Notes: generated by a model from the sequence alone, not told the origin. Shown: positions 14,501-25,914, counted from the stretch's first letter. The stretch: DNA of 64,000 nucleotides from Synanceia verrucosa (GCA_029721515.1 CM056561.1:8855501-8919500); one strand, 5' to 3'. Translations and numbers: made by a program.

Positions 14501-17500
14501 GACTGCTGTTTGGTGCTGAGCAGGTAGTGTAGAGTGAGTTTTTAGAGCTTTTTTCACTGAAAATGACGCTCTGTGAGCAGTGAGAGTGAATCAAAACACT
14601 AAAGTTGAGTTTGAAATACAGTAATAAGTTAAAAGTCTCTATGACGCTTCATAAAACTGGCAGAAACTACCGAGTTGATAATAATCATCAGAGTTCATCA
14701 CTCGGAATAATCCTTGTTAATATGAGCATCCTTTAAAGTAAAGGATATGAACACTTCTTCCATCACTATGTTTCAATAAAACTAATCCCTGAAATAATGA
14801 ATCTCTAAAATTCTTGATGATGCGGATGATATATGAGCACTGTATCCACAGGGCGTAGTCAAAACTCTGAAGACATTTAACAGCAATCACTGGAACCAAA
14901 AGGACATTGATCCAAGGTCATCAGGTGTCAGTGTGCACAAAGAGCAGAGGTTCCCCTTGAGGGGACAGCCGGTGGTCCCAGCTGGGAGAGTCAGAGCGAC
15001 ATAAGATGGACAACAGGACGTGCGTCAGTGTGCAGCAGCTGGGAAGTCCCATCACCGCCATCACCTCCAGCTGTTCAGCATCACACTCTGTTACTAATAC
15101 TGACACAAAACATCACGGTCCCTCTGTTGAGCAGCTGAAAAGCCAATGGGAGCAGCCATTTCTGGTGTTTTCTTAGAATTTCTTAGAAAGAATAGAATAC
15201 CACACGTTTATATTTCATGGTAAATACCAAAACATGGCAAATACCAAAACAACCACTTATGAAAGATTAGTGGCGATCCTTCAGAAGATCTCATTAACAA
15301 AAAGCGAGGTAGTTGCACGCCAACAGGTACAGGAAGTCGATGCTGAGAATCCTAAAGACCAGGACGGGGCACTACATCTTCAGAGAAAATAGAGAAACAT
15401 GCCAGTGGCTTTAGCTCATTTATATGGATGAAATAGTGAAGAGTATTAACACCTTAAGACCTCTGCTAGTAAACACAGGACTCACCCTGAGAGGAAGACT
15501 GGAGCACTGTTTGACATCAACATCGAGGACCCCAGACAAGAGACAATGTCAGCTGTCTGTGAACACTAAAGCCAGTGGCAGCATGAAAAGAGGTCAAAGG
15601 TTATCGACTAGGACAGGCCAGTGGACGATCATCCACATCCACCACCAGAGACCAGAGACCATGTTTGAACAAATTGGGGTTTACAACCATCTGGGATGAC
15701 ATAAATTCCAGATGACAGCTGAGCCATCTCCATGACAACGGAGGATATGCTCTCATGATGACGTTCTGGAAGAAAAAGCCAGAAAATAAACTGTGAACTG
15801 AAAATGTATGTTGTCAAACACCACTCTATATATGTACAGTGTATCACTGCTAATGGAAAGTTGCAGAGTCAAAACAGTTGCAGATGTGTCTGGTGGCATC
15901 AGCGTATGTAGTGTATGTACTGTATGTGAATACAGACTGGATAGGTGAGTCTGAAATCTGAGTTTGTCGAAAAATAATCATGAAACATTTAGTAGTAATC
16001 ATAAATAAAAGCCTTCCAAATCTATCTGGCCAATAAATATATCTCTCTCCTTCTCAAATTTTATTAAAAAATAAATTTTATTTCTATAATTCTGCTGAGG
16101 TTTGTTTAATCTGCTTGGTCGAGCTTTGACAGTAATACTTTTATTTTTCAACCAAAAGCTTATGTAAAGGGAAAATTACATTGACAATTGCAGTTAATTT
16201 GCAGCTCCAATAGTCACATCACAGATAAGTATGCTTTGCTTTAGGCGGAAGACAATATTTGCCGTAATGTACATTCATTTATTGTATTTTGGCTGCAAAA
16301 AAGTCTGTGACTCCATGTACACTTTTTGATGCATTCACTGACCTCACAGCCAATCTATTTTCAGCAAGCAGCTTAGAGCCGAGCAGAATAAACAACCAAC
16401 ATAATCACACAGGATTACAGCCCTCATTTGCTGAGAATTCAGTGTTAGAAGAGACTCCCTAACGAGGCAGCGCCGCTTTGATGATGTGTGAAAAATCAAA
16501 TCCTGTGTTCCATTCAAGAAGCAGCAGAGAAAAGGAATAAGCTGCTCAAAGCACTCCTTTATTATTTATCAGTTGGGAGTCACAACAAGACAAAGTGTGA
16601 CGTGAGAAAATAAGTTTTAGAAATTCAGCAATTAGCAAAGCAGCTTATTGAAAGATATGAACAGATGATATTTTAAATCAAAATCAGTGTTAGTTGAAAA
16701 TTAGATTTTGATGAGGATGTGGTGACAGACGTGAATAATCTGATTACCCGAACATAAAGGTGAAACGTCAATATTTAATTCTTATTAGGGTTGAAATTTC
16801 CACCCAGTATTATTTTTTAGAAACATATAAATATGTATGTATATTTATATATAACATAAAATCTTGGCACATGTCTCAAATTTCACAATAAAAACTAGAC
16901 AAATCTAAAATCATGGCATGGTGGTTAATACCTCTGAATGGAAATGTCAGTCAATGAGAAATGCATGTGAAAAATCAATATATATTAAAAGAAAATAACA
17001 TTACATATCAGCAAATTGATTGGTTATTGGAAATACAGAATCCAGATAATATGGATCAGACCTCAACAATCCCACATCTGTTAATCCCTTGGTCTCACTA
17101 CAAAGACAAATTGATTTCTTTCTCTACGTGGGATAAAATACAACGCTCTTTTCTGTGGGAGAGGCAGTTTTAATTGCTCACTGCAGATAACAAGTTGCAG
17201 CCCATTAACACAGCGGTGACTAATTACAGGCAGCGGCACCATAGAATTAATGAAATACTAAAGTTATCTGGTCTGAGCTTAGTGTTACTGTCAAGTCTAA
17301 TGTAGCTAAACTGAGATTACAAGCCTTGTGTCATGGAGCTTTATTCAAGTGTTGAAACTGAAATAACAACCTGTTTATTTCTACAGAAATATTAAGACTG
17401 AACTTTGTGTTCAGACAGAAGGCAAAAAGCCTGTAAACAAGTAAGATAGGAAAATGTCATAAACTTCAGCCAGTCTGTTAAAGTTTCACAAGCAAATATT

Positions 17501-20500
17501 AATTATGATGACAAAGGCATTAAATGGAAAGTCAGGGCATCACCATGAAATTTCACATCACCGAGCACACCCAACAAGGACTGTTGAACAAGGACACTAC
17601 TCAGCAAAAGTGCAGTCGTCGGTACGGCTTTATATCTTTCCACAGCAAGTGGTTGATTGCTGAACATAGATCACCTTTAATCTCACAGCTCCAGAGCCTT
17701 TTGTATGAGCAGCTACGGTCTTCGAGGAAGATGTGGCTGAAATGATGGACAGATTAACTTCCCTCCAGCTCTCAAGAATCACATTACCTGAGATGAGCTC
17801 GGCAGCTACTTGAAATAAAAAGGCCATAAAGGTAACGTGAGTCCCTCAAAATGCACTCCTCTAAGAATGCACACGGAGCAAACATGCATACATGAATCGT
17901 CTGGAGAGGAAATGGACAAAGAACATCAAGGCCGGGTCAATACGGACCCAAGCTCACTGGTTCTAATCATACCTCCAGGTTCACATCTGCCCTGCAAATC
18001 CTGACTGATTCATTTACAAATACTCAGTGGTGGGAGACAGACGACATGGTCATCTTCAGATGGCAGCTGTGACTCAGAGATGTCAGCCTGCAAATGCCAC
18101 CTGGACAACAAGCTAAAATAAACACTATCTGTGTTGTGACTGGCATGCAATAAGAACTTCTGCAACACTGCCGGAGCCTCTGAATAGTCTGAATAGTGAG
18201 CATCAGTTGCTCTTTCTGGACTAAATGTATTTTTCTTTCTGTGACCGATGAAAGCCGGTCCTTTGCCAGTGACACTCGATACTCGCTACTTTCACGTTTA
18301 CTTCATTAAACACCATGATGCTTTTGTTGCTGAGCTATTAGCCACTGCAAACTTTGAAAACACTTAGAAATGGCTGCTCTCCCCTGTGGAAGAAATGAGA
18401 GTGAAATGATTTTAATTTACAACACAGAAACATTTATTTTATTGATAAACCAAACAGAAGTGTATCTTGTTCACTGTGGTAAAATGAGACGCAGAGAGGA
18501 ATCATAAATACCAAAGCCTTAAGTTGTGACATCATAACGAGCAAGAAGCCATTTAAAATAGTGCAGCGGAGTTGTAGATTAAGATTTTTATTATTGATAT
18601 ATTATGCCAATATACAGTGTGACTTACTGCACATGGACGTCCAGTCCTGCAGCCTTTCAAACACTTGTGTTTCGAGAAGCTTTGAGTGCAACCCTTGAAT
18701 ATGATGTGTGGGAACACTTCAGCAGCGCTGTACTTCTGCCATGAAACAGCATTTACTCTATTTTCGGTATTCTGGTATAATTTCATAACGTATATTTAAG
18801 TGAGGACTGCAAAACTACTGTTCACTCAATTGAAAGCTGCATTTAGCTGTCTGGAGAGAGTATTGGTCTTGTGATGCATTATGAGGAAATGAGCTCTATT
18901 TGTTACAACAGCTACTTATTAACAGCAGAAATGTGTGGAGTGACAAGTAACAAAGTGAACATGGAAAATTAGCAACATCAACATTATTTTATTACTTTCA
19001 TTAATTTTTGTTTTTCAAAAATATATATATATCATTGCCACCACTCTGCACTGATTTCATACGGCGATTACAGCGCTGAAATGGTCGTGGGCCACCCATC
19101 CTCTAGTTCTAACCAGAATAACAATGTTAGCTCTTAGCTACTCGCTCGCCTCGTGCTGCATTTACACCATTAAGGCCTCTTCAGACACAGAGTCAAACTA
19201 TTTGAGTTTTATATGCTGTTTTTGTGACTGGTGTTGGCAATACTTTTAACACAACATTAACCCCAGATACTGTACATACATACATGAATTGGATTTCTGT
19301 TGTCTGATCGTCGGCTTAACTAAACCCAAACATAACTGACTACAAATACTGTAGATTTCTGTCTCTGAAAACTAAAAGACAAACAAAACACTTACATGTC
19401 TCACTTCACAGACATGGTTACAGATTGCAACCGAGCACCATTCCGTCTACTCTTCCTTTTCCAAGATGGCGGCAACTTGAGGTGCTGTGTGCAATAGCAT
19501 GGTTACGCCAATTGCCAGCCGAGGTCAGACAGACATGTTGCAGAACTATGGTGGCCTTCAGGTAATGTGAAAAAAGTGAAAGGCTCCCTAGAGCCAGTGT
19601 TTGGTTTGTCCATGCTAGGCTACTGTAGAAATATGGCAGAGCAACATGGCCGACTCCATGTAAAGATGACCCACTAAATATGTAAATATGAAGGCCTCAT
19701 TCTAAATTTACAAAAACAAAATGATTCTAATTTCAGGTTATTACACACTAATGAAAACATATTATATTATATTTCTGCTAATGCATCCCCAAAATGTTGC
19801 ACACTATTCCTTTAATGTCTTTGAAAATATGTTTTTATTTCATGACATCTCTCTTATCAGAAACACTCACAAATAAGCACAAATGCAGCACTATGTCCGG
19901 TGTTTGTGTGATTTTCTGATCTTGTTTGAAACTTGTCAATGTGAAAGTGATATAGAGGATGTCCACTGTGCTTCTCTTTATCCCTGGATGATAGCAGATG
20001 TGTCTAAAAAAAACACCAACAAATACAACAACAAGCCTCGACTCAACATGCCAAAAACTTCAATTCCAAACTTTAGTGTGTACTTATAATTATGGTCACA
20101 TGAGTGATGGTGTTTCCAGGATCAAAAACGGTACCTCTGTATCTCTTTGAGTTTTACCCTCAGGTTAAATTATTAAGTTGGTTGATTGTGCAAGCAAACT
20201 AAATCAGTGGCATGTCTGCAAGTACAGCTTCTCACTGTACACTTGCAGGAGACTGTACAGACTGTTTCTATGATTATCCTAATTGAAACTGACTCTTCAG
20301 GTAAGAAGTGAGACTACAATACCCAGTGTGGAGAAATGCTAATTATGAGGGGTCATTATTAAAAAATTCTAAGTGTAAAAACAAACACAGGTAGTTCACT
20401 GACAGAAAACAACACACCTGTACCTGTTGCAGTGGGATTGGCTTACCTTCATAGGAACCACTTGATGGTATGGTATTAATGTCATGGTGATGGTTTATCA

Positions 20501-21132
20501 TTAAGAGAAAACACCTAGTCACTCACCCTGGCTGCCTTGGACGAGTACGGGTCTTCAAACAGGGCCCAGATCTTCGGCTGCCAAACTTCGCAGCAGCTCC
20601 TCGACCTGTCAGGACAGTCCTCGATGCCGAACCGCCTCGGGAAGTCTCTGTCGTCGTCGGTGTCTGGGTCCGGTGGTTCAAATGTCTCCAGGGCCTCCTC
20701 CGCGTCCCGGTGCTGCCGGTAGGTCATCCAGCAGCATGGCTCCACGTCGGTCTCGTCGATCCCCCAGTACGCCAGCTCCTCCTCGAAGAGCGGTCCGCAG
20801 ACGTCTGCCGGGCAATGCAGCTTTCCGGTTCGATAGTAGTTGAGCACGTAGGCGAAGATGCCGGGGTGTCTGTCAAAGAAGAACTCGGGGTTCGGGGGCG
20901 CAGCGTCCGAGTCGGAGCTAACTGGGTCCGGGTCTGCCAGCCATGCCAGGCGGGTCCCCGGCAGGGTCCTGAGGGTGCTTTTGTAGGTTTCATGTCGAGT
21001 GCCGCCCACGTTGATGATGATTTTTTCCGCGTCTTCCCCTCTGCACATCTCCTCCTTCAGACATGTTTTAGACGGAGGTTTGTTGCCTGACTTGCGCCCC
21101 CGGTAAGACGAAACACACACCGAGCTTATCAT
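5487..21132 (-). CDS. kcnc4: Kv3.4 voltage-gated potassium channel (4 coding exons, 595 aa)
   Basis: Shaw-type (Kv3) voltage-gated K+ channel alpha subunit, a plasma-membrane tetramer giving fast high-threshold K+ current in excitable cells. Coding exons (minus): 20527-21132, 9741-10677, 8521-8697, 5487-5554; all introns are GT-AG and the phases join into one 595-aa frame. The N-terminus (MISSVCVSSYRGRKSG...) matches the Kv3.4 inactivation ball, which identifies the paralogue. Then come a T1 domain (about 36-140) with the HX5C-X20-CC zinc site (His106, Cys112, Cys133, Cys134), S1-S6 (about 204-450) with an Arg-rich S4 (320-338), the filter TTLGYGD (411-417) and the S6 PVPVIV hinge. Exon 3 carries the Kv3.4-like tail DSKQNGDANVALSEEEG. 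Intron 1 is 9.8 kb. The 595 aa compare with roughly 635 in human. Known for the family: PKC phosphorylation of the ball removes inactivation; its serines are retained here. Confidence 0.96.
5555..8520 (-). other. kcnc4: kcnc4 intron 3
   Basis: GT-AG intron of 2966 nt. It contains a diverged copy (about 5708-6104) of the small transposon-like repeat also found in nfya. Otherwise only short unsupported ORFs. Confidence 0.75.
5708..6104 (+). mobile_element. Diverged copy of the TIR element seen at 44.2-44.5 kb
   Basis: Both ends of this interval match the reverse complement of 44233-44509. Shared stretches include the 'CATCAGATCTG' and 'GGACAGCTG' side and the 'GCAGGCGTCG' to 'CAGTGGAAATT' side. 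In translation both give the echoes HPSS..THQICLL and LSICF.RRRH. About 200 bp of AT-rich DNA in the middle (roughly 5830-6030) is absent from the other copy, suggesting an insertion here or a deletion there. Confidence 0.6.
8521..8697 (-). CDS. kcnc4: kcnc4 coding exon 3: cytoplasmic tail
   Basis: Acceptor CTGTCAG|ACTCC, donor CACTG|GTAAGC. It translates to DSKQNGDANVALSEEEGCSL followed by TQPLSPSEKW and RDKTKKEATCFLLTPGD, closely similar to the human Kv3.4 tail. This confirms KCNC4 rather than KCNC1, 2 or 3. It enters with two bases completing an Asp codon and leaves one base for exon 4. Confidence 0.92.
8698..9740 (-). other. kcnc4: kcnc4 intron 2
   Basis: GT-AG intron of 1043 nt containing a V-SINE-like copy in minus orientation (9211-9452). 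Nothing else recognised. Confidence 0.8.
9211..9452 (-). mobile_element. V-SINE-like tRNA-derived SINE, 5'-truncated
   Basis: Minus-strand sequence contains the conserved central domain: GGGTTCTCTCCGGGTTCTC, CTTCCTCCCACCATCCAAAA and ACATGCATG, then a GTAGGTGTAAATGTGAGTG-type body and a tail reading AGAAAATGAATGGATGGA. The tRNA-like head is missing. The same family occurs at 39.3, 42.2 and 32.5 kb. Confidence 0.85.
9741..10677 (-). CDS. kcnc4: kcnc4 coding exon 2: membrane core S1 to S6
   Basis: Codes residues 203-514 plus one base. The acceptor is TCTAG before GGAGTGGCG and the donor CTCAG|GTCAGG. The apparent start at a GTG codon inside the exon is not a translation start; exon 1 supplies it. 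It contains the S1-S2 loop with two N-glycosylation sequons (NHT 232-234, NIT 241-243), the S4 repeat RVVRFVRILRIFKLTRH, the pore loop with TTLGYGD and the S6 PVPVIV. The cytoplasmic tail starts with a KKKKKH basic cluster. Confidence 0.96.
10678..20526 (-). other. kcnc4: kcnc4 intron 1 (9.8 kb)
   Basis: Large GT-AG intron, AT-rich, with no exon recognised on either strand. It contains one copy of a fish interspersed repeat (about 19395-19815). Short ORFs such as 16961-17173 (+) show no convincing homology. Confidence 0.75.
19395..19815 (+). mobile_element. Teleost interspersed repeat, copy A
   Basis: Shares an extended sequence, in opposite orientation, with 56697-56960: 'GGTGGCCTTCAGGTAATGTG' against the CCTGAAGGCCATCATAG part there, the CTAGAGCCAGTGTTTG block, the GGCTACTGTAGAAA(C/T)ATGG block and the terminal 'CACACTATTCCTTTAA'. 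It resembles a non-autonomous repeat I recall as common in teleost genomes; the class is not determined. Boundaries are approximate. Confidence 0.6.
20527..21132 (-). CDS. kcnc4: kcnc4 coding exon 1: inactivation ball and T1 domain
   Basis: Codes residues 1-202. ATG at 21132-21130; the donor after the codons for AAR is AGG|GTGAGT (20526-20521). It holds the N-type inactivation peptide with Cys6 and Ser8, Ser9, Ser15 and Ser21, the T1 tetramerisation domain beginning IIINVGGTRHETY, the zinc-site residues and the acidic linker before S1. The exon is GC-rich compared with the surrounding AT-rich DNA and probably lies in a CpG island with the promoter. Confidence 0.95.
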
Positions 21133-22430
21133 TGAGAGGCAGGGACCTGCTGGCTGCTCGGCCCTCCGTTACAAGCTGTTTTCCGCGAGTGCAAAAAGTC
21201 AGACAATTAACGCAAAGTGCGTCCTCATTTCAGACCCCAGTGCGTCTCATTTATCCCAGAGAATAACAGCCCAGCGGTCCAGACAGCGCCAAAGTAGAGA
21301 CGCGCGGTCAATAAAACCACCTGTTACAGTCTGCTATCGCGCCAGGTGCTATCAGGCTGACTGGATGCGTTTTTAAATGATTTCGTCGAATAGACTGCGA
21401 CCTAAATAAACGCTTCCAGATGTTACACGTATTTCCCTTTCATTAAAACAAGGTTGTTGGGTAGGCTAATTACGCACGGTAGGATACAGTGCGCGCCTGT
21501 GGGATGAACCACTCAGCCTCAAGTAACGTGTCCCTCCTCACCTGCTTTAAGACAAACCTCATCCAGCTTGTGTAAGGACAAAAAATCCACAACTATTCCT
21601 GACAACTTTTCTTTTCTGCGCACAAGAAGCAGACGGACGCCTCGCAATGATCCAGTCACGCGTTTAAGATATTCCAGCGGTTCTTCCTGCTTTTAGCTCG
21701 TGTGCCAGATGCGGGGTTGTTTTCCAGCTGAGGGAGGGGGGATCTGTTGGTTTCTTCACAAGTAACCCATCTTCCCCTAGCGACACAGCCAGGTTGGATT
21801 GTGCGTTCAACAACAGTCTCGACAGTTTAACTCTTCGGCTGCTGGCGGAGGGCTGGCGCATTAATGGAGCCCTCCCTCTGATCTGAGAGGATGGCATGAA
21901 GAGAGAGGATCAACCTTCCCGTTACTTCTCTGTAGGCTGTAATATTTAACATATTCAGGTCTGCACTGTGACTGACTGCAACACTGAGCTTAAAATTAAA
22001 ATTCAATATGTGAATGGTTGTGTAGGCTATAGCCTACAGGTGTTTAAATATCTCCACTGCAGCATGTGGAAATATCATGGATAAAGTGTATATCTGTTGC
22101 TTGCATATTCGTTAAATTATGTTTTATATTTTCTGGCTTATAGTTTCCCATGTGGCCTGCTGCTTATTTAGACATTATACACGTTTATTTATAAATATTA
22201 TTTATTAGTACCACACAGCCAAGACACTGTTGTTTGCTTATTGCTTGTTCACCTTGTTACCCACTTGTTTGTGACGCATTTATTTCCCTTATAATGTTGT
22301 TTCACTGTCCACTTTGCGACTGTAACTGTAAAGAAGTGCACAGAAACAACAGGCCCACATTACTGTTCAGCTGTTTCACTGCATGAAGACTAGCCTCTTA
22401 ATTAATTTCCATGAATAGCCTATTACTGAT
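21133..22430 (-). promoter_or_regulatory. kcnc4: kcnc4 5' flank and probable promoter region
   Basis: The first 300-400 bp upstream of the kcnc4 ATG are GC- and CpG-rich (GCGCGGTC, TCGCGCC, GTGCGCGCC), unlike the surrounding AT-rich DNA, as for a CpG-island promoter. I see no clear TATA box. Transcription start not determined. Confidence 0.5.
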
Positions 22431-22432
22431 AA

Positions 22433-22466
<34 letters not shown>
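22431..22466. repeat. (ATT)n trinucleotide microsatellite
   Basis: An uninterrupted run of ATT/TTA repeats between kcnc4 and hsp70. Confidence 0.9.
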
Positions 22467-22467
<1 letters not shown>

Positions 22468-23252
22468 GGTAAGCTCCAACAGGTAGCTGTGAGACCCCCA
22501 GACCTCATAATGTTACTGAGACAAATTAAGACTGCCACCTAGTGGATGTTTAAATGAACAACATGAACAGAGAGCCTGCTTATTCAGGAGGAAAGTCTGT
22601 TATCTGGTGACTAACAACGACAGAGGGAGTGTTCATTTCCTTTAAAAGGAGGTGATAGGCCACAGTGTATCAATAAAGACGTTAAAGTAGGCTACTAAGT
22701 TTCACCTCAAATTCAGAAAATGTGTTTACAGGTGTTACGGCATCTGTGGAAAAAAATAGTCATTAAAGCACCTTTTTGTGACTCCGGAAGGAGCTCCTTG
22801 AAGTCTGATAGTGTTATACTTGAAGACTACACATTTAAAAGTGAAAATAAATAAGTTATTGAATAATAATCTGGTTTGTGGAGTTAAAAAGAATCTATCC
22901 ACACAGGTGTTCTGTTGTTGGCCTGTCTCAGGATTGTGTGAGTCCCTGCATACTGCTCACTGGACCACAGTTCTTGACTGACATGTTAGTCCATTATCCC
23001 TCTGGTCGGTCTGTGAGCCCATACTCTAATACAATTTGTGATAAACTGTTTTTTTTTTTTTTTTTGACAATTTACTCTGTTATCAAGGCCTACGGGTACT
23101 TCAATGATTGTCCACTTTTAGTTGGCTACTTTTAATTGTACTCTGTGTCCTATGTGAAAAGAAAATTATGACTCATATTCAAAAGCAAGACAAGGAAAGT
23201 TCATAGACAAAGGAATGAATAAAATAAATTGTATGGGGAAAGTAGCTTGCCA

Positions 23253-23493
23253 ATAGATTCCTTTCACAGCAGACATTTTGACTTGCCAAAGCAGGAAAAG
23301 CAGGTGGAATTAATAACATTAATGACGGCTGTATTAGGTGAGCCAGTTCCAGGGCTCTGACGTTGTGCATGCTCGCTCACTGGCATGGCTTACTAGGTCA
23401 CTTAATGGGATGGAGCAATCATTAATGTGATTATTTACACCTGTGCTTTTCCTGCTTTGACAGGCCAAAATAACTGCTGTGAAAAGGGTCTAT
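23253..23493. mobile_element. Small inverted-repeat (MITE-like) element
   Basis: Two arms of about 75 bp (23253-23327 and 23418-23493) are imperfect reverse complements. Both read ATAGA.(C/T)C(C/T)TTTCACAGCAG, then ATTTTG, CAAAGCAGGAAAAGCA and AACATTAATGA/CACATTAATGA. The spacer is about 90 bp. This is the structure of a non-autonomous DNA transposon or foldback element. A related end fragment (TTCCACAGCAGCCATTTTGA) occurs at about 53216-53236. Confidence 0.7.
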
Positions 23494-23892
23494 CAAATAT
23501 CTTTACCAAAAACATTCCCTCATTCAAAACCGGTTGTAAATTATTACTTAAGCCTGGAGCGAGATATCTGAAAGCAAACTTTCCATGCCCAGAATTTATT
23601 ATTGGAACCAGCAGCCAAAACCATTTGACAGAGTGTGTTTTAAAAGTACCAGATCTCCTTGTGAGAAGTGAAGATAAATAAAATGGTAGTCTGATTAGTA
23701 GAGCCTCCAAACTAAAATGACAGGCACATATGTTGACTTTCTGAATAAAAGGTCAGCCTATATTTAAGGCATTATGCAAGGTTCAGATTGGAGTAAGTAA
23801 GAACACAGTAAAAAAATAATCATCTGTAAATTGTGTATTGCAATAGCAAAAATAAAGACAGTCATATTGTTTAATTAGTTTTTAAAGCATCT

Positions 23893-23898
23893 TTTATT
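23893..23898 (-). terminator. hsp70 poly(A) signal AATAAA
   Basis: Minus-strand AATAAA about 100 nt after the hsp70 stop codon. It is the first canonical signal downstream, giving a short 3'UTR typical of stress genes. Confidence 0.7.
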
Positions 23899-23997
23899 GT
23901 GAACAAGTCAAGAAAATAAATGGTGACGTTGTTGGTACCTAACAACACTGATATGACCAAAGCATTTTTTGTAAGCACAATGCTGACGTCCATGGTT

Positions 23998-25914
23998 TCA
24001 GTCCACTTCCTCAATAGTGGGACCTTTGTTGCCTCCTGCCTGGCTGCCGCAGCCTCCTGCTGATGCTGCTCCTTGGTACAACTTCGTCACAACCGGTTTA
24101 CACACCTTCTCTAGTTCATTCTGCTGATGCTCGTACTCATCTTTCTCCGCCAGCTGGTTGCTCTCCAGCCAGGAGATCACCTGGTTGCACTTGTCAATCA
24201 CCATCTTTTTATCATCCTCGCTAATTTTTCCTTTCATGTTCTCATCCTCGACACTGCTCTTCATGTGGTAGGCGTACGACTCTAGTGAGTTCTTCGCTGT
24301 GATCTTCTCCCTCTGAATGTCGTCCTCAGCCTTGTACTTCTCTGAGTCCTGTACCATCCGCTCGATCTCCTCTTTGCTGAGGCGGCCCTTGTCGTTGGTG
24401 ATGGTGATTTTGTTTTCTTTGCCGGTGCTTTTGTCGACGGCAGACACATTCAGAATTCCATTGGCATCAATGTCGAAAGTGACCTCCACCTGTGGGACAC
24501 CTCGGGGAGCGGGGGGGATACCTGTGAGCTCAAACTTGCCCAAGAGGTTGTTGTCCTTGGTCATGGCTCTTTCACCCTCATACACCTGAATTAGCACACC
24601 TGGCTGATTGTCTGAATACGTGGAGAAGATCTGGGTCTGCTTGGAGGGGATGGTGGTGTTGCGTTTGATGAGAGCCGTCATAACTCCACCTACAGTCTCG
24701 ATGCCCAGAGACAGGGGGGCCACGTCCAGCAGCAGCAGATCTTGGACGTTCTCTGAAGTGTCACCCATGAGGATAGCAGCCTGGACTGCTGCGCCGTACG
24801 CCACAGCTTCATCTGGGTTGATGGACTTGTTCAGGTCTCTGCCATTAAAAAAGTCCTGCAAGAGCTTCTGGATTTTGGGAATTCTTGTGGAACCGCCAAC
24901 CAGGACAATTTCATGGATCTTGGACTTATCCAGCTTGGCATCTTGGAGGGCCTTCTCAACTGGATCCAGTGTTCCCCTGAAGAGCTCTGAGTTGAGCTCT
25001 TCAAAGCGCGCCCTTGTGATGGAGGTGTAGAAGTCGATGCCCTCAAACAGAGAATCGATCTCAATGCTGGCCTGAGTGCTGGAGGACAGGGTCCTCTTCG
25101 CTCTCTCACAAGCTGTACGCAGTCTCCTCAATGCTCTCTTATTTTGGCTGATGTCCTTCTTGTGTTTTCTTTTGAATTCCTCTACAAAGTGATGGACCAT
25201 TCGGTTATCAAAGTCCTCCCCGCCAAGGTGTGTGTCTCCTGCAGTGGCTTTCACCTCAAAGATGCCGTCATCAATAGTCAGGATGGACACGTCGAAAGTG
25301 CCTCCACCGAGATCAAAGATGAGCACATTGCGCTCTCCTCTTTTGCCTTTGTCCAGCCCGTAGGCGATGGCTGCTGCCGTGGGCTCGTTGATGATCCTGA
25401 GAACATTCAGTCCAGAGATCACCCCAGCGTCTTTGGTGGCTTGCCTCTGAGAATCGTTGAAATAAGCTGGAACTGTGATGACTGCATTTGCCACCTTTTG
25501 TCCCAGGTAGGCCTCAGCAATCTCCTTCATTTTAACCAGGACCATGGAGGAGATTTCCTCTGGGTAAAAGGCCTTGATCTCCCCTTTATACTCCACCTGG
25601 ACTTTGGGTTTTCCATTATCGTTGATCACCTTGAAAGGCCAGAGTTTCATGTCGGACTGAACAACAGTGTCATTAAACTTTCTACCGATCAGCCGCTTGG
25701 CATCGAATATCGTGTTGCTTGGGTTCATGGCGACCTGGTTCTTGGCAGCATCTCCAATGAGCCTCTCTGTGTCTGTAAAGGCCACATAGCTGGGCGTGGT
25801 CCTGTTGCCCTGGTCGTTAGCGATGATCTCCACTTTTCCATGCTGGAAAACCCCGACACAAGAGTAGGTGGTGCCCAGATCAATGCCAATAGATACTCCC
25901 TTAGCTGAGGACAT
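23998..25914 (-). CDS. Inducible-type cytosolic Hsp70 chaperone (638 aa, uninterrupted ORF)
   Basis: ATP-dependent cytosolic/nuclear chaperone that binds exposed hydrophobic peptides and works with J-proteins and nucleotide exchange factors. One open frame of 638 aa. All three Hsp70 signatures are present: IDLGTTYS (11-18), IFDLGGGTFDVSIL (199-212) and IVLVGGSTRIPKIQ (336-349). The NBD spans 1-about 385, then the LLLLDVAPLSLG linker, the substrate-binding domain, a helical lid, a Gly-rich tail and the C-terminal EEVD that docks TPR co-chaperones. EEVD and no ER signal exclude BiP and mortalin; the intron-free coding region argues against hsc70 (hspa8), which has many introns. A 5'UTR intron (25937-26367) and an HSE/TATA promoter lie upstream. 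It sits between kcnc4 and ahcyl1, same strand. Likely an hspa1/hsp70 family member; the exact paralogue name is not decided. Confidence 0.97.
   Translation of the reverse strand: MSSAKGVSIGIDLGTTYSCVGVFQHGKVEIIANDQGNRTTPSYVAFTDTERLIGDAAKNQVAMNPSNTIFDAKRLIGRKFNDTVVQSDMKLWPFKVINDNGKPKVQVEYKGEIKAFYPEEISSMVLVKMKEIAEAYLGQKVANAVITVPAYFNDSQRQATKDAGVISGLNVLRIINEPTAAAIAYGLDKGKRGERNVLIFDLGGGTFDVSILTIDDGIFEVKATAGDTHLGGEDFDNRMVHHFVEEFKRKHKKDISQNKRALRRLRTACERAKRTLSSSTQASIEIDSLFEGIDFYTSITRARFEELNSELFRGTLDPVEKALQDAKLDKSKIHEIVLVGGSTRIPKIQKLLQDFFNGRDLNKSINPDEAVAYGAAVQAAILMGDTSENVQDLLLLDVAPLSLGIETVGGVMTALIKRNTTIPSKQTQIFSTYSDNQPGVLIQVYEGERAMTKDNNLLGKFELTGIPPAPRGVPQVEVTFDIDANGILNVSAVDKSTGKENKITITNDKGRLSKEEIERMVQDSEKYKAEDDIQREKITAKNSLESYAYHMKSSVEDENMKGKISEDDKKMVIDKCNQVISWLESNQLAEKDEYEHQQNELEKVCKPVVTKLYQGAASAGGCGSQAGGNKGPTIEEVD

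Noticed and set aside
16961..17173. 70-codon plus-strand ORF in kcnc4 intron 1 that faintly resembles LINE reverse-transcriptase text
   Set aside because: Too short and without any RT motif; could not be supported.
20710..21090. 126-codon plus-strand ORF over kcnc4 exon 1
   Set aside because: Antisense shadow of a GC-rich coding exon, where stop codons are scarce.
25144..25908. 254-codon plus-strand ORF opposite hsp70
   Set aside because: Long antisense frames are a known by-product of Hsp70 codon usage; it lies wholly within the hsp70 coding strand and has no independent homology.
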